Shown piece by piece: positions 1-8,554 of a DNA stretch of 23,690 nt (within the stretch, counting starts at the first letter, position 1; the number at the start of each line of letters is the position of its first letter). The notes below the pieces were generated by a model, which did not search any database, had not been told where the DNA came from, and was given only the letters and a program-made list of their open reading frames with translations. The position numbers and the translations under genes were made by a program. Source of the DNA: UBA6244 sp041582875 (GTDB taxonomy: Bacteria > Bacteroidota > Bacteroidia > Bacteroidales > F082); contig JBFHGX010000047.1 in the NCBI GenBank assembly GCA_041582875.1, positions 1 through 23,690 on the forward strand, in the 5' to 3' direction.

Positions 1-1000
1 ACATTTCTTTCCAATCTGTACTCGATTGAGCTTGAATGATCTCAAACAACGGTGGAGTAGGGAAGAGGTTGTCTTTGATTACATGCAAGTTATCTACAAA
101 ATGCAATACTTTGGTTTGTGCCCCTCCACTACAATGGATCATTCCGTGAATTTGATTGCGAAATTCCTGCAGCATTGCCTTTATTACCGGGGCGTATGTG
201 CGTGTTGGAGATAGAACCAGTTTACCCACATCCATGCCTTCGATGGGACTCGGATCAGTCAGTTTTAGTTTGCCTGAGTATGCCAAATGAGCAGGTATTT
301 GTGTGTCGAAACTTTCGGGATATATACTCGCAAGTTCATGATGGAATACGTCATGGCGTGCGGAGGTAAGACCATTGCTGCCCATGCCACCATTATAACA
401 GTCTTCATAAGTAGCTTGCCCATCCGATGCCAATCCAACAATAACGTCTCCGGGTTGGATGTGATTTTCAATGATATTTTTACGTAGAGTTCTGGCGGTA
501 ACAGTGGTGTCGACAATCACAGTACGAACCAAGTCGCCTACATCGGCAGTTTCGCCACCGGTGAGGTGCATGTTAACACCCAGCGTGCTCATTCTTTGCA
601 AAAACGACTCAGTGCCATTGATAAGGGCCGCAATGACTTCTCCCGGAATCAAGTTTTTATTTCTACCTATGGTTGATGAAAGGAGGATATCGTCAGTAAT
701 TCCAACGCACAGCAGGTCATCGGTATTCATTACAATGGAATCCTGTGCAATACCTGTCCAAACACTTATATCACCTGTTTCTTTCCAATACATGTAGGCC
801 AACGAAGATTTCGTTCCTGCTCCATCTGCGTGCATTATATTGCAATAATCAGTGTCGTTGCCCAGATAATCAGGAATAACCTTGCAAAATGCGTTCGGAA
901 ATAACCCTTTGTCGAGGTTTTTAATGGCGGCATGCACGTCTTCTTTCGAAGCCGATACGCCACGTTGCATATACCGTGATTCTTCGTTTTTGGTCATCAT
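1..1000 (-). CDS. purM: Phosphoribosylformylglycinamidine cyclo-ligase (AIR synthetase), 3' end cut by window edge
   Basis: PurM makes aminoimidazole ribotide from FGAM with ATP, a cytosolic step of de novo purine synthesis. The minus strand is open from an ATG at 1000 (a second ATG follows at 997) to base 1; 333 codons are present, so roughly 50 C-terminal residues are missing if it has the longer Bacteroidota form. The translation starts MMTKNEESRYMQRGVSASKE and contains the PurM-type glycine-rich motif HADGAGTKSS, then NTDDLLCVG, LTGGETADVGD and GLASDGQATYED. The start lies 15 nt after the stop of the PorE-like gene, with no room for a separate promoter, so it is probably transcribed from the tatA side. 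The plus-strand reading frames in this stretch are shadows. Confidence 0.95.
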   Translation of the reverse strand, partial: MMTKNEESRYMQRGVSASKEDVHAAIKNLDKGLFPNAFCKVIPDYLGNDTDYCNIMHADGAGTKSSLAYMYWKETGDISVWTGIAQDSIVMNTDDLLCVGITDDILLSSTIGRNKNLIPGEVIAALINGTESFLQRMSTLGVNMHLTGGETADVGDLVRTVIVDTTVTARTLRKNIIENHIQPGDVIVGLASDGQATYEDCYNGGMGSNGLTSARHDVFHHELASIYPESFDTQIPAHLAYSGKLKLTDPSPIEGMDVGKLVLSPTRTYAPVIKAMLQEFRNQIHGMIHCSGGAQTKVLHFVDNLHVIKDNLFPTPPLFEIIQAQSSTDWKEM

Positions 1001-1015
1001 AGGTGTTTTTTCAAT

Positions 1016-1459
1016 TTACTCCTCTATGGTGAGTTTGTTGGTGGTGGTGTTAAAGTTAAACTTGCCAAAACGACTTAACAGACGTTCCCCAAAAACCAAA
1101 TCGAGCTTCAATTTGTATGTAACCTTCAATTGCACATCGGTAATGGTGATGTTGGCAATGGTTAATTCCTTAATGTTGATAACGGCTCTGTCGGCAATGG
1201 TATTGTTGGCCAGAACTTTTTCAGGATCACCTTCAAAATCTTCTTTACTGATGGCTCCCCATTTGAGTAACTCCATTGCTTTGTCAAGTGAAATCATGGG
1301 ATCGGCTCCTTTGTCGTAAGCAAATTGTTCGTTGTAACCTGCCAAAATACAGGTGGATAAATAGGTGCCTGTTCCTGGCTGTTCTGTAAATAGTACCGAA
1401 TTGTCATCGGGATTAATCACAATGTTTACGTCTGCAATATCAACATTGGAATTTCCTAT
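1016..1459 (-). other. Retropepsin-like (clan AA) domain at the C-terminus of the PorE-like protein
   Basis: Residues 673-819 follow the OmpA-like domain. The order of elements is that of bacterial single-domain retropepsins: strands leading to FAYDKGADPMISLDKA (Asp721-Lys722-Gly723-Ala724), where families have D-T/S-G-A-S; then LLKWGAISKEDF, matching the usual helix and 'L-G-I-x-x-x-D' turn; then VLANNTI and INIKELTIANITITDV; and finally LVFGERLLSRFGKFNF and NKLTI, matching the hydrophobic-hydrophobic-G 'LLG..fL..f....d...L.l' ending. The catalytic Asp position is kept, but Thr/Ser is Lys and the last Ser is Asp, so activity is doubtful. The family call is from motif pattern only. Confidence 0.7.
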
Positions 1460-3475
1460 TGGCACATAGTCCCGGCGCAGCACCCGGAATTCAGAACGGC
1501 GGTTCATTTGGTGAGCGGCTTCTTTTTCTTTATCAGAAGTTAGTGAGTTTATGTAGGCTTCATCCAAAACTGTTCCTTCTTTAAATAAGAAACCTTCTCG
1601 AATCACATCTTTCTTCAGCTTCAGCGGAACACGTTCACCGTATCCTTTGGCTACAAGTCTGTATGGGTCAATACCTCTAATAATTAAATAATCTACTACT
1701 GATTGTGCACGGCGTTGTGAAAGAATATCATTGCGTTCGTCGCTGTCGCGGATATCAGTATGTGAGGCCAATTCAATTACCAGATTCGGGTTATCACGTA
1801 GTGTCTGTACCAAGCCCTGTAACGAATCTTCGTATTGAGGCTTCAAGTCCCATTTAGCTAAGTCATATAAAATTTCGGGTAGCATGATGGGCTCCGAAGG
1901 GATTGGATGAAGCATAAAATTCTTTTCAAAATCTTTACTGAATTCCACTCCAACGGTGGTAAATGTACCCCTTGAATTGAAGTAATTCGGTTTAGTAACC
2001 ATTACTTCGTAGGTGGTATTCGATTCCAACTGACTCTTGCCAAAAGAATAATAACCCTGATCATTTGTACGTGTAGAAACTGATGAACCAGTAGATCCGA
2101 TAAGCTGAACAGTGGCATCCTCAACAAACATCAAGGTACGATCATCCTTAACTGTTCCCGCAAGGGTAAACTCCAAAGGGGGTTCAATAAAGTACCAGAG
2201 ATCCTCCATACCTCTACCTCCTTTGCGGGTTGAACTTAAAAAGCCATATTCATCAGTGGGATGAAATATAATGCCGAAATCGTCATATATGGAGTTCATG
2301 GGCGATTTTAGGTTTTTTGGTGTTCCCCAATTTCCTGCTGTATCGATAGTTGATACAAAAATATCTAATCCACCCATTCCACCGTGTCCATCGCTGGCAA
2401 AGTAAAGGGTGGTGTCGTTGCGTAGGAAAGGGAATATTTCATCACCTGGGGTATTGACTACATTTCCAATGTTTAGCGGTCTGCCAAATCCTTCACCTTT
2501 GCTGTCGCGAAGTGCTACCCAAATATCATTTCCGCCAATTCCTCCCCGGCGATTGGCTGAGAAATAGATGATGAGTTCGTTTTCACTAACTGTGGGTTGT
2601 CCAATGGTTGAAAGGGTGTCGATCCCTTTGATTTCAACCATTTCGGGGTCACTCCAATTACGTCCGCTTCGACTCGACTTATAGATTTGACATCCTGACT
2701 CTATTTGTTCGGTGTTGGGACAACGGGTAAAATAAATGGTGTTAAACTTGGAATTAAAGGTAGCTGCCCCTTCGTTACCTTCAGTATTTACTGTTTCAGA
2801 GTCATCTAAGAGTACGGGAGTTGACCATTCTCCTTTTCTGTCTAATTTGGCTACAAACAAGTCGCTAAAATTCTGACCGGTCCATTTATCGGTTTCTTTT
2901 CCTTGAGTTCCTTCGCGTGTTGAAGTAAAAGCGATCTCATTGTAATTGTCACTAGTATATGCAGGGGCAAAATCAGCTTCGCGTGAATTGATGCTTTTGA
3001 TATTTGTCACCTCGTATTTAGACGGATTTTCGAGCCAATCTTCCACCAAAGCGGTAGACTCTGCTCCACGTTTACCTCTAGGATCATCAGGAACTCTTTC
3101 GGCGTATGCCTGATATTGAACAATGGCATCGGCAAAGTCACCATTTACTTTTAATGCATCTGCGTATCTGAGCAATATTTCAGGATTTCTTTTGTCGTAT
3201 TCATTTTTGACAAGCCTTTTGTAGGAAGCAACGGCACGTTTTTGATTCCCCGTAAGACGATAGCATTCGGCAAGTTGAGCCGTGATGCGGTTTTTTTCTT
3301 CTTTGTTCTTTTTTACCTTCGTATATGCCTTCTTGTATTTATCAATGGCCAAGCTGTATTGTTGTTTTGCGAATGCTTCATCCGCTGATTTGGCTGGATT
3401 ACGTTGTGCGCTCGAGGTCAGTGGGAAAGCCGCCAAAAGCAAAAGAAAAGCAATACCGGAAAAGTATTTATTCAT
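1016..3475 (-). CDS. PorE-like OmpA-family envelope protein with extra C-terminal retropepsin-like domain
   Basis: An 819-residue exported protein. Residues 1-24 are a signal peptide without a lipobox (ends TSSAQ). Next come a TPR region (about 25-145), a PD40/WD40-type beta-propeller (about 155-430, with YFSANRRGG- and YFASDGHGG-type blades), a carboxypeptidase-regulatory-like beta domain (about 433-520), and an OmpA-like peptidoglycan-binding domain (about 527-672, with SHTD and LSQRRAQSV). This order matches PorE (PG1058) of the Porphyromonas type IX secretion system, thought to anchor the machinery to peptidoglycan. PorE is about 670 residues; the extra 147 residues form a retropepsin-like domain, listed separately. 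I chose the ATG at 3475 because it gives a compact signal peptide; ATGs at 3484 and 3505 are possible. Upstream in-frame codons overlap tatA. Paralogues with this architecture exist, so I assign no symbol. Confidence 0.88.
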   Translation of the reverse strand: MNKYFSGIAFLLLLAAFPLTSSAQRNPAKSADEAFAKQQYSLAIDKYKKAYTKVKKNKEEKNRITAQLAECYRLTGNQKRAVASYKRLVKNEYDKRNPEILLRYADALKVNGDFADAIVQYQAYAERVPDDPRGKRGAESTALVEDWLENPSKYEVTNIKSINSREADFAPAYTSDNYNEIAFTSTREGTQGKETDKWTGQNFSDLFVAKLDRKGEWSTPVLLDDSETVNTEGNEGAATFNSKFNTIYFTRCPNTEQIESGCQIYKSSRSGRNWSDPEMVEIKGIDTLSTIGQPTVSENELIIYFSANRRGGIGGNDIWVALRDSKGEGFGRPLNIGNVVNTPGDEIFPFLRNDTTLYFASDGHGGMGGLDIFVSTIDTAGNWGTPKNLKSPMNSIYDDFGIIFHPTDEYGFLSSTRKGGRGMEDLWYFIEPPLEFTLAGTVKDDRTLMFVEDATVQLIGSTGSSVSTRTNDQGYYSFGKSQLESNTTYEVMVTKPNYFNSRGTFTTVGVEFSKDFEKNFMLHPIPSEPIMLPEILYDLAKWDLKPQYEDSLQGLVQTLRDNPNLVIELASHTDIRDSDERNDILSQRRAQSVVDYLIIRGIDPYRLVAKGYGERVPLKLKKDVIREGFLFKEGTVLDEAYINSLTSDKEKEAAHQMNRRSEFRVLRRDYVPIGNSNVDIADVNIVINPDDNSVLFTEQPGTGTYLSTCILAGYNEQFAYDKGADPMISLDKAMELLKWGAISKEDFEGDPEKVLANNTIADRAVINIKELTIANITITDVQLKVTYKLKLDLVFGERLLSRFGKFNFNTTTNKLTIEE

Positions 3476-3524
3476 GTGTGCCATAGTCTTTTTATCGTTA
3501 TTCATTAACGCAATCATTTGATAA

Positions 3525-3791
3525 TTATTGGGTGTTGTCGTTTTCTTCAGGTTTGGCATCATCCTCTTGGATAGAATTTTTGTATTCGGCCAGTCGTTTT
3601 TCTCTGTCCTGGCGGGTAGCTTCGCGATTGATTTCAGTTTTAATGTCTTCTGACGCACGTTTAACGTCATTGATAAACTTACCTAATCCGCGGGCAATTT
3701 CCGGAATTTTGCTTGGGCCAAAAACCAAAATGACGGCGAGAATCACCAAGAATATTTCACCCGAACCGAGATCAAAAAATAATAGTGTCAA
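3525..3791 (-). CDS. tatA: Twin-arginine translocase subunit TatA/TatE family
   Basis: An 88-residue protein with the TatA/Hcf106 layout: a short periplasmic N-terminus, one membrane helix (about residues 10-26, EIFLVILAVILVFGP), the FGP hinge, an amphipathic helix beginning KIPEIARGLGKFINDVK, and a charged, low-complexity tail. TatA forms the pore-like part of the Tat pathway for folded proteins in the inner membrane. The frame has no ATG or GTG before the membrane helix, and an in-frame TAA lies a few codons upstream, so TTG at 3791 is the only sensible start. It precedes the PorE-like gene by 49 nt and probably forms an operon with it and purM. tatC is not in the window. Confidence 0.92.
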   Translation of the reverse strand: MTLLFFDLGSGEIFLVILAVILVFGPSKIPEIARGLGKFINDVKRASEDIKTEINREATRQDREKRLAEYKNSIQEDDAKPEENDNTQ

Positions 3792-3815
3792 TTGAGATTA
3801 TTTTAGTAGTGTCAG

Positions 3816-3823
3816 CAAAATTA
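3816..3823 (-). promoter_or_regulatory. Possible -7 box for tatA, abutting the secDF terminator
   Basis: The minus strand reads TAATTTTG, a full match to the Bacteroidota -7 consensus TAnnTTTG, 24 nt before the tatA start codon. A clear -33 TTG is not present at the usual distance, because that position falls in the terminator stem. Since the terminator separates secDF from tatA, some promoter is needed here. Confidence 0.45.
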
Positions 3824-3824
3824 C

Positions 3825-3857
3825 AAAAAAAAGTCCCGCTGCGACAGCAGCGGGACT
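3825..3857 (-). terminator. Intrinsic terminator of secDF
   Basis: A perfect 11-bp GC-rich stem (3832-3842 with 3847-3857, AGTCCCGCTGC pairing GCAGCGGGACT, 4-nt loop) is followed on the minus strand by a run of eight T (3825-3832, partly in the stem base). It lies 21 nt after the secDF stop. Confidence 0.88.
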
Positions 3858-3878
3858 CTTAGGAATATCTATTGGAAA

Positions 3879-6800
3879 TTATTTCTTTCCTTTTTTAGCA
3901 TTTTCAGCTTTTGCTAATAGGTCACGTTCTTGTTTGTCGCCTCCCAAAAGGTCGTAAGCAATGGGGCTGGCTGTAAACAATGATGAGTAGGTACCCACCA
4001 TAACACCGATTAACAAGGCAAAAATAAATCCGCGAATTACTTCACCACCGAAAATAAAGATGACGAGTAATACGACGATGGTTGTACCTGAAGTGTTGAT
4101 GGTACGAGCCAACGTGCTGTTCAAACCGTCGTTGATATTGCGTTTGATGCTGTGTTTTGGGAAAAGTCCGGTATACTCACGGATTCTATCAAAAATAATT
4201 ACAGTATCGTTAATCGAATATCCAATAATGGTTAGGATTGCCGCAATAAAGGCCTGATCAACTTCCATACTAAAGGGCAGGAATCCGTAGAATATAGAGA
4301 ACATACCCATAGTAATTATGGTGTCGTGAAACAAAGCAGCAACACCAGCTACACCATACTGCCAACGCTTAAAGCGGATGGCGATGTAAATAAAGATAAT
4401 AACCAAAGCAAAGAAGATGGCCATGTACGCTTTATTTCGGATGTCATAAGCAATAGTAGGCCCAATTTTTTGTGAACTCAAAATACCCAAAAGTTTGTTT
4501 TCACCTTCAGTATCTGAAGAGAAATCAACGTAGCTGATATCTGTGGAATACAAATTCTTTAATCCCTGATGTAATTTAGTTTGAATGATGCCGTCAACTT
4601 CTGGGCCATCCTCTTCAATCATATACTTGGTGGTAATTTTGATTTGAGAATTGGCACCGAAAGTTTTAATCTCAGGAATCATGTTGTCAAACTGAGTGGT
4701 AAGTTGCGCACGTGCCCTCTCTGCATCAACGTTTTGATCGAATCTAACTACATAAGTTCTACCTCCAGTAAAGTCAATACCGTAGTTTAATCCTCTGAAT
4801 GCGAGTGAAATAAGGCTGATCACAATTAAAGCACCTGAGATAAAATAAGCTATCTTACGCTTTTCAATGAATTTAAAGTTCGCATTGGCAAGGATATTGG
4901 CAGTAGCTTTTGTGCTGAAGTTGACTTTCTTGTTGGTGCGTTCCATCCACATGAAAATCAAACGTGAGATGAAAATGGCAGTGAACAACGATGAAAGGAT
5001 ACCAATGATTAAGGTTGTAGCAAATCCCTGAACAGGACCTGTTCCAAATACATAAAGTACAATACCTGTTAAAAGTGTGGTTACGTTACCGTCGATAATG
5101 GCCGAGTACGCATTAGAATAACCATCCGTAATGGCTAAACGCATTCCTTTTCCTGCGCGAATTTCTTCTTTAATACGTTCGTAGATAATTACGTTGGCAT
5201 CCACCGCCATTCCTAAGGTAAGCACGATACCTGCCATACCAGGCAAGGTTAATACAGCTCCTAATGAGGCTAGAATTCCAAATAAGAAGAAAATATTGGT
5301 GATAAGAGCCAAACTGGCCACTATACCAGCACGGTTATAATAAACAATCATGTATACCAATACCAGTATAAATGCCATGATGAATGAGTTCATACCAGAA
5401 CTAACAGCTTCACGTCCTAAGGAAGGCCCAACAACAGCTTCTTCAACGATGTGTGCCGGTGCAGGAAGTTTACCCGCTTTAAGGATGTTAGCTAAATCCT
5501 GAGCTTCATTTAAATCCATGGTTCCACCAGAAATGGTTGAACGGCCGTTAGGAATTTCTCCGTTAACTACAGGATATGAATATACATAATTGTCGAGAAC
5601 AATGGCAATTTGTTTGCCAATGCTTTCGCCAGTAAGTCTTTTCCAGATTTTTGCTCCCTGTCCATTCATTTGCATGTCCACATTGATACGTCCGTTTTGG
5701 TCGTAATCCTGACGTGCATCTTCAATAACGTCTCCGCCTAAAGCAGCACTGCCATCACGATAGCTAGCTTTTAATGCAACAAGTTCAAGGTAGTCAGGTG
5801 TGCTTGGGTCAGGTTTAACTGTCCAAACCAATTTCATGTCACGAGGAAAAATATCATTAACTTTCTTCAACATTGAGTTGATTCGAGCAGTATCTTTAAT
5901 GGCGGCAATACCAACGCGAGCAGTAGCTCCCGGAGACATTCTGCCCGACTCATCCTGAAAGTAGGAAGGTTGCAAATAGGCATACAAGGGGTATTTTTTT
6001 GCGTAGTCAGCAAAATTCATGTCGTTACCCTGACCTGTTGTATCCGATTCAATTTGATCTAACAACTTGTTGGTAGCTGTTCCAGTACTATCCAAAGTGG
6101 CCAGTTCCTTTTCTAATTGAATATCTTCTCCTGTTGTGGCTGCTATTTCTTCTGAAACTGTTTTTTCAGTTGCTTTTAAATTTTCGGCAGCGGTTTCTTC
6201 GTCTAAAACTTCAACAGTTTTCAACTGCGCGTTGGCTTCGTCGAAATAAGTGTAAAGGTCAGAAAAATTATATGTTTCCCAAAACTCCAGTTTGGCTGTA
6301 CCTTGTAATAATTTTCTTACCCGGTTAGGATCTTTAATGCCGGGAAGCTCAATCAGAATCCTTCCAGCAGTAGCAAGACGCTGAATGTTGGGCTGAGCTA
6401 CACCAAAACGGTCGATACGTGTACGCAAAATTTGGTACGAGCGATCGATGGCGTCATTGGCTTCTTGATTAATTACTTTTAACACCTCATCATTGGTAGA
6501 GTTGGTTGTAATACCTTTATCTTTGAACTCATATAAGAAGATTGAAGCCAAACGGGCATTTGGATCGACCTCATTGAATGCTTCACCAAACAAAGTAACA
6601 AAACCACTGGTGCTATTTTTTTGCTTTTCGTAAGTCAGTTTCATGGCTTGCTGAAAAACAGGATCCTGGCTATTGCCAGAAAGAGCTTTTACAATATCAC
6701 CAACGGATACTTCCAGTACCACGTTCATACCTCCTTTTAAATCGAGACCCAAATTGATCTCTCTTTCTTTTGCTTGCTTGTAAGTGTACTTGTCAATAAG

Positions 6801-7058
6801 GATGTTGTATACAACCACATTGTCAAGACTGTCGAGATAGTAGTCTTCTCTGGCCTTTGAAATGGAATCTAAATAGATCACTTCAAGCACCTCATTTCCG
6901 GCGGCAAGCTTCTTTGCCGTTTGCAATGCCACTTCACTTTGTGCATAGGCTTTGGCTTTTTTTTCGACACTCATGGTGACGAAAGTAAAGCTCAACTGAT
7001 ATAAACACACCAGGGCAAACGCAATGGCAAAAAATTTAATAGCTCCTCTGTTCTGCAT
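3879..7058 (-). CDS. secDF: Protein translocase subunit SecDF (fused)
   Basis: A 1059-residue inner-membrane protein combining SecD and SecF, which use the proton gradient to help SecYEG complete export. One N-terminal helix (about 8-28) is followed by the SecD signature GLDLKGG (104-110), a long periplasmic region, and a six-helix bundle with GMAVDANVIIYERIKEE. The SecF half begins with another N-terminal helix and GLNYGIDFTGG (about 756-766), a P4-like domain, and a second helix bundle with GYSINDTVIIFDRIRE. The SecD periplasmic part carries a Glu/Thr-rich insertion (around residues 265-350), as I recall for Bacteroidota SecDF. ATG at 7058 is chosen because the helix follows directly. It has its own promoter-like site upstream and a strong terminator downstream, so it looks monocistronic. 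Confidence 0.97.
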   Translation of the reverse strand: MQNRGAIKFFAIAFALVCLYQLSFTFVTMSVEKKAKAYAQSEVALQTAKKLAAGNEVLEVIYLDSISKAREDYYLDSLDNVVVYNILIDKYTYKQAKEREINLGLDLKGGMNVVLEVSVGDIVKALSGNSQDPVFQQAMKLTYEKQKNSTSGFVTLFGEAFNEVDPNARLASIFLYEFKDKGITTNSTNDEVLKVINQEANDAIDRSYQILRTRIDRFGVAQPNIQRLATAGRILIELPGIKDPNRVRKLLQGTAKLEFWETYNFSDLYTYFDEANAQLKTVEVLDEETAAENLKATEKTVSEEIAATTGEDIQLEKELATLDSTGTATNKLLDQIESDTTGQGNDMNFADYAKKYPLYAYLQPSYFQDESGRMSPGATARVGIAAIKDTARINSMLKKVNDIFPRDMKLVWTVKPDPSTPDYLELVALKASYRDGSAALGGDVIEDARQDYDQNGRINVDMQMNGQGAKIWKRLTGESIGKQIAIVLDNYVYSYPVVNGEIPNGRSTISGGTMDLNEAQDLANILKAGKLPAPAHIVEEAVVGPSLGREAVSSGMNSFIMAFILVLVYMIVYYNRAGIVASLALITNIFFLFGILASLGAVLTLPGMAGIVLTLGMAVDANVIIYERIKEEIRAGKGMRLAITDGYSNAYSAIIDGNVTTLLTGIVLYVFGTGPVQGFATTLIIGILSSLFTAIFISRLIFMWMERTNKKVNFSTKATANILANANFKFIEKRKIAYFISGALIVISLISLAFRGLNYGIDFTGGRTYVVRFDQNVDAERARAQLTTQFDNMIPEIKTFGANSQIKITTKYMIEEDGPEVDGIIQTKLHQGLKNLYSTDISYVDFSSDTEGENKLLGILSSQKIGPTIAYDIRNKAYMAIFFALVIIFIYIAIRFKRWQYGVAGVAALFHDTIITMGMFSIFYGFLPFSMEVDQAFIAAILTIIGYSINDTVIIFDRIREYTGLFPKHSIKRNINDGLNSTLARTINTSGTTIVVLLVIFIFGGEVIRGFIFALLIGVMVGTYSSLFTASPIAYDLLGGDKQERDLLAKAENAKKGKK

Positions 7059-7103
7059 TTGAGATTAATTATTAATGATTTTACTTCATTTTTTTTAAGG
7101 GTG

Positions 7104-7134
7104 CAAAAATAGTATAATATTCGAGAATTAACAA
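7104..7134 (-). promoter_or_regulatory. Putative promoter of secDF
   Basis: On the minus strand a TTG (7134-7132) is followed after 20 nt by TATTTTTG (7111-7104), which matches the Bacteroidota housekeeping pattern of TTTG/TTG near -33 and TAnnTTTG near -7. It lies 45 nt upstream of the secDF ATG. The rest of the 185-bp gap between the permease and secDF shows no gene. Confidence 0.6.
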
Positions 7135-7243
7135 TTTTGTACACATTTAATAAGGCGCTCACGTACTTAGAGCTAATGGTTTCTCGTAAAGATGGTGAAG
7201 TAACGGGCTTTTCTTCGTTGTTATCGGATAATTCTCTAATATT

Positions 7244-8554
7244 TTATTTTGATACCAACCATTTCCAGATGGTCAGATAGGTGATCTTTTTCCCATACAT
7301 TAGAATACCTGTTCGATATATTTTACCAGCAACCCATGTGCTGAAAACGAATCCTACGATCAATAATCCCATTGAAAGTGCCAGTTCCCATGTCTGTACC
7401 CCGAAAGGAATGCGCATCATCATGGTGATAGGGGAGGTAAAAGGAATCATGGACATCCAGAAGGATAGTGCGCTGTCGGGTTGATTAATGATGACTCCTG
7501 ACATGGCCACTGCAAAAATCAGTGGGATAGAAACAGGAAGCATGAATTGTTGCGTGTCGGCATCGTTGTCTACTGCTCCTCCAATGGCCGCAAATAGGGA
7601 TGAATACAGCAAATATCCTCCAAGGAAATAAATAATAAAACTGAAAATCATTACCGGCAGGTTAATGCTTCCCAACAAATCGGTTACCATAGCCATGGGA
7701 TTTATGTCGCCATTTTGACTCATTTGTGCCATCATATCCTGTTGGCCTTTCATCATGTCGAGGCTAGTCGGGTCACTTCCCATAAAGGCAAGTTGAGCGA
7801 TTCCCACAATAACGAGCGTAAGAATTATCCAAAGTAAAAATTGGGTTAAGCCAACAAGGGCAATGCCAATGATTTTACCCATCATCAGTTGAAAAGGCTT
7901 TACTGAGGAGATAATCAGTTCGACGATGCGGTTTGATTTTTCTTCGATAACACCTTTAAGTACTTGTGCGCCAAACATAAAAATAAAAAAGTATAACATG
8001 AGGCCTGCAAAAATGGAAAGTCCCACTTCAACTTCTGTGTTGCTCTTTTTTTCAATGCCACCTTCGTCTACCTTGATGGTTACCAGGTTTATGTCAACCT
8101 TGGATGATTTGATGATTTCCGGGTCGATCCCCGATGCCATTAGCTTTTTGTTTTCTACAATTTGTTTCATCACCGACTTGATGTAGCTGGTGACATTTAG
8201 CCCTGGTTGCTTATTTGAAAATAATTCAGCATTTACCGGAATATTGAGCTCCGGTCTGGGTATATACAAAAGCAAATCGCCACGACTTAGAGCGGAGTCT
8301 TTTTCTTGTTCAAATCCATCAAAAACATAGTAGAAACTGATGTTGTCTTCATTTTTAAATTTTTCGAAAAACCATCCTGTTTCATCTAGAACAGCTATTC
8401 TTTTTTCAGTGGCCTGACTCCAATTGGCTAAAAATGCAGGAAGTATCATCATGGCAGCCATCAGGATAGGACCTGCAATGGTCATGATGATGAACGATTT
8501 CTTTTTGACCCTGGTTAGGTATTCGCGGGATATGATGAGGGATATTTTGTTCAT
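7244..8554 (-). CDS. ABC-2 type transporter permease (NatB/YhaP-like)
   Basis: A 436-residue integral membrane protein. An N-terminal helix (about 21-42) is followed by an extracytoplasmic region of about 150 residues and then several helices (from about residue 175 to 420) typical of the ABC-2 exporter fold, including the motif GVIEEKSNRIVELIISSVKP that marks the NatB/YhaP type. A Met-rich stretch (around residues 255-285) sits between two helices. The first 4 nt (ATGA) overlap the stop of the ATPase gene, a sign of translational coupling, so the two form one exporter. NatAB exports sodium in Bacillus, but the substrate here cannot be read from sequence. Confidence 0.92.
   Translation of the reverse strand: MNKISLIISREYLTRVKKKSFIIMTIAGPILMAAMMILPAFLANWSQATEKRIAVLDETGWFFEKFKNEDNISFYYVFDGFEQEKDSALSRGDLLLYIPRPELNIPVNAELFSNKQPGLNVTSYIKSVMKQIVENKKLMASGIDPEIIKSSKVDINLVTIKVDEGGIEKKSNTEVEVGLSIFAGLMLYFFIFMFGAQVLKGVIEEKSNRIVELIISSVKPFQLMMGKIIGIALVGLTQFLLWIILTLVIVGIAQLAFMGSDPTSLDMMKGQQDMMAQMSQNGDINPMAMVTDLLGSINLPVMIFSFIIYFLGGYLLYSSLFAAIGGAVDNDADTQQFMLPVSIPLIFAVAMSGVIINQPDSALSFWMSMIPFTSPITMMMRIPFGVQTWELALSMGLLIVGFVFSTWVAGKIYRTGILMYGKKITYLTIWKWLVSK

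Noticed and set aside
118..516. Overlapping short plus-strand and minus-strand reading frames near the left edge.
   Set aside because: They are shadows of purM, which is open and recognisable across the whole stretch.
3476..3670. N-terminal extension of the PorE-like reading frame up to an ATG at 3670.
   Set aside because: It overlaps tatA in another frame and would bury a clear signal peptide starting at 3475.
7059..7243. Open frame continuing in phase after the permease stop codon, about 60 codons with a protein-like look.
   Set aside because: No start codon, the permease already ends where family members end (ILMYGKK...W), and the secDF promoter-like site lies within it; probably chance.
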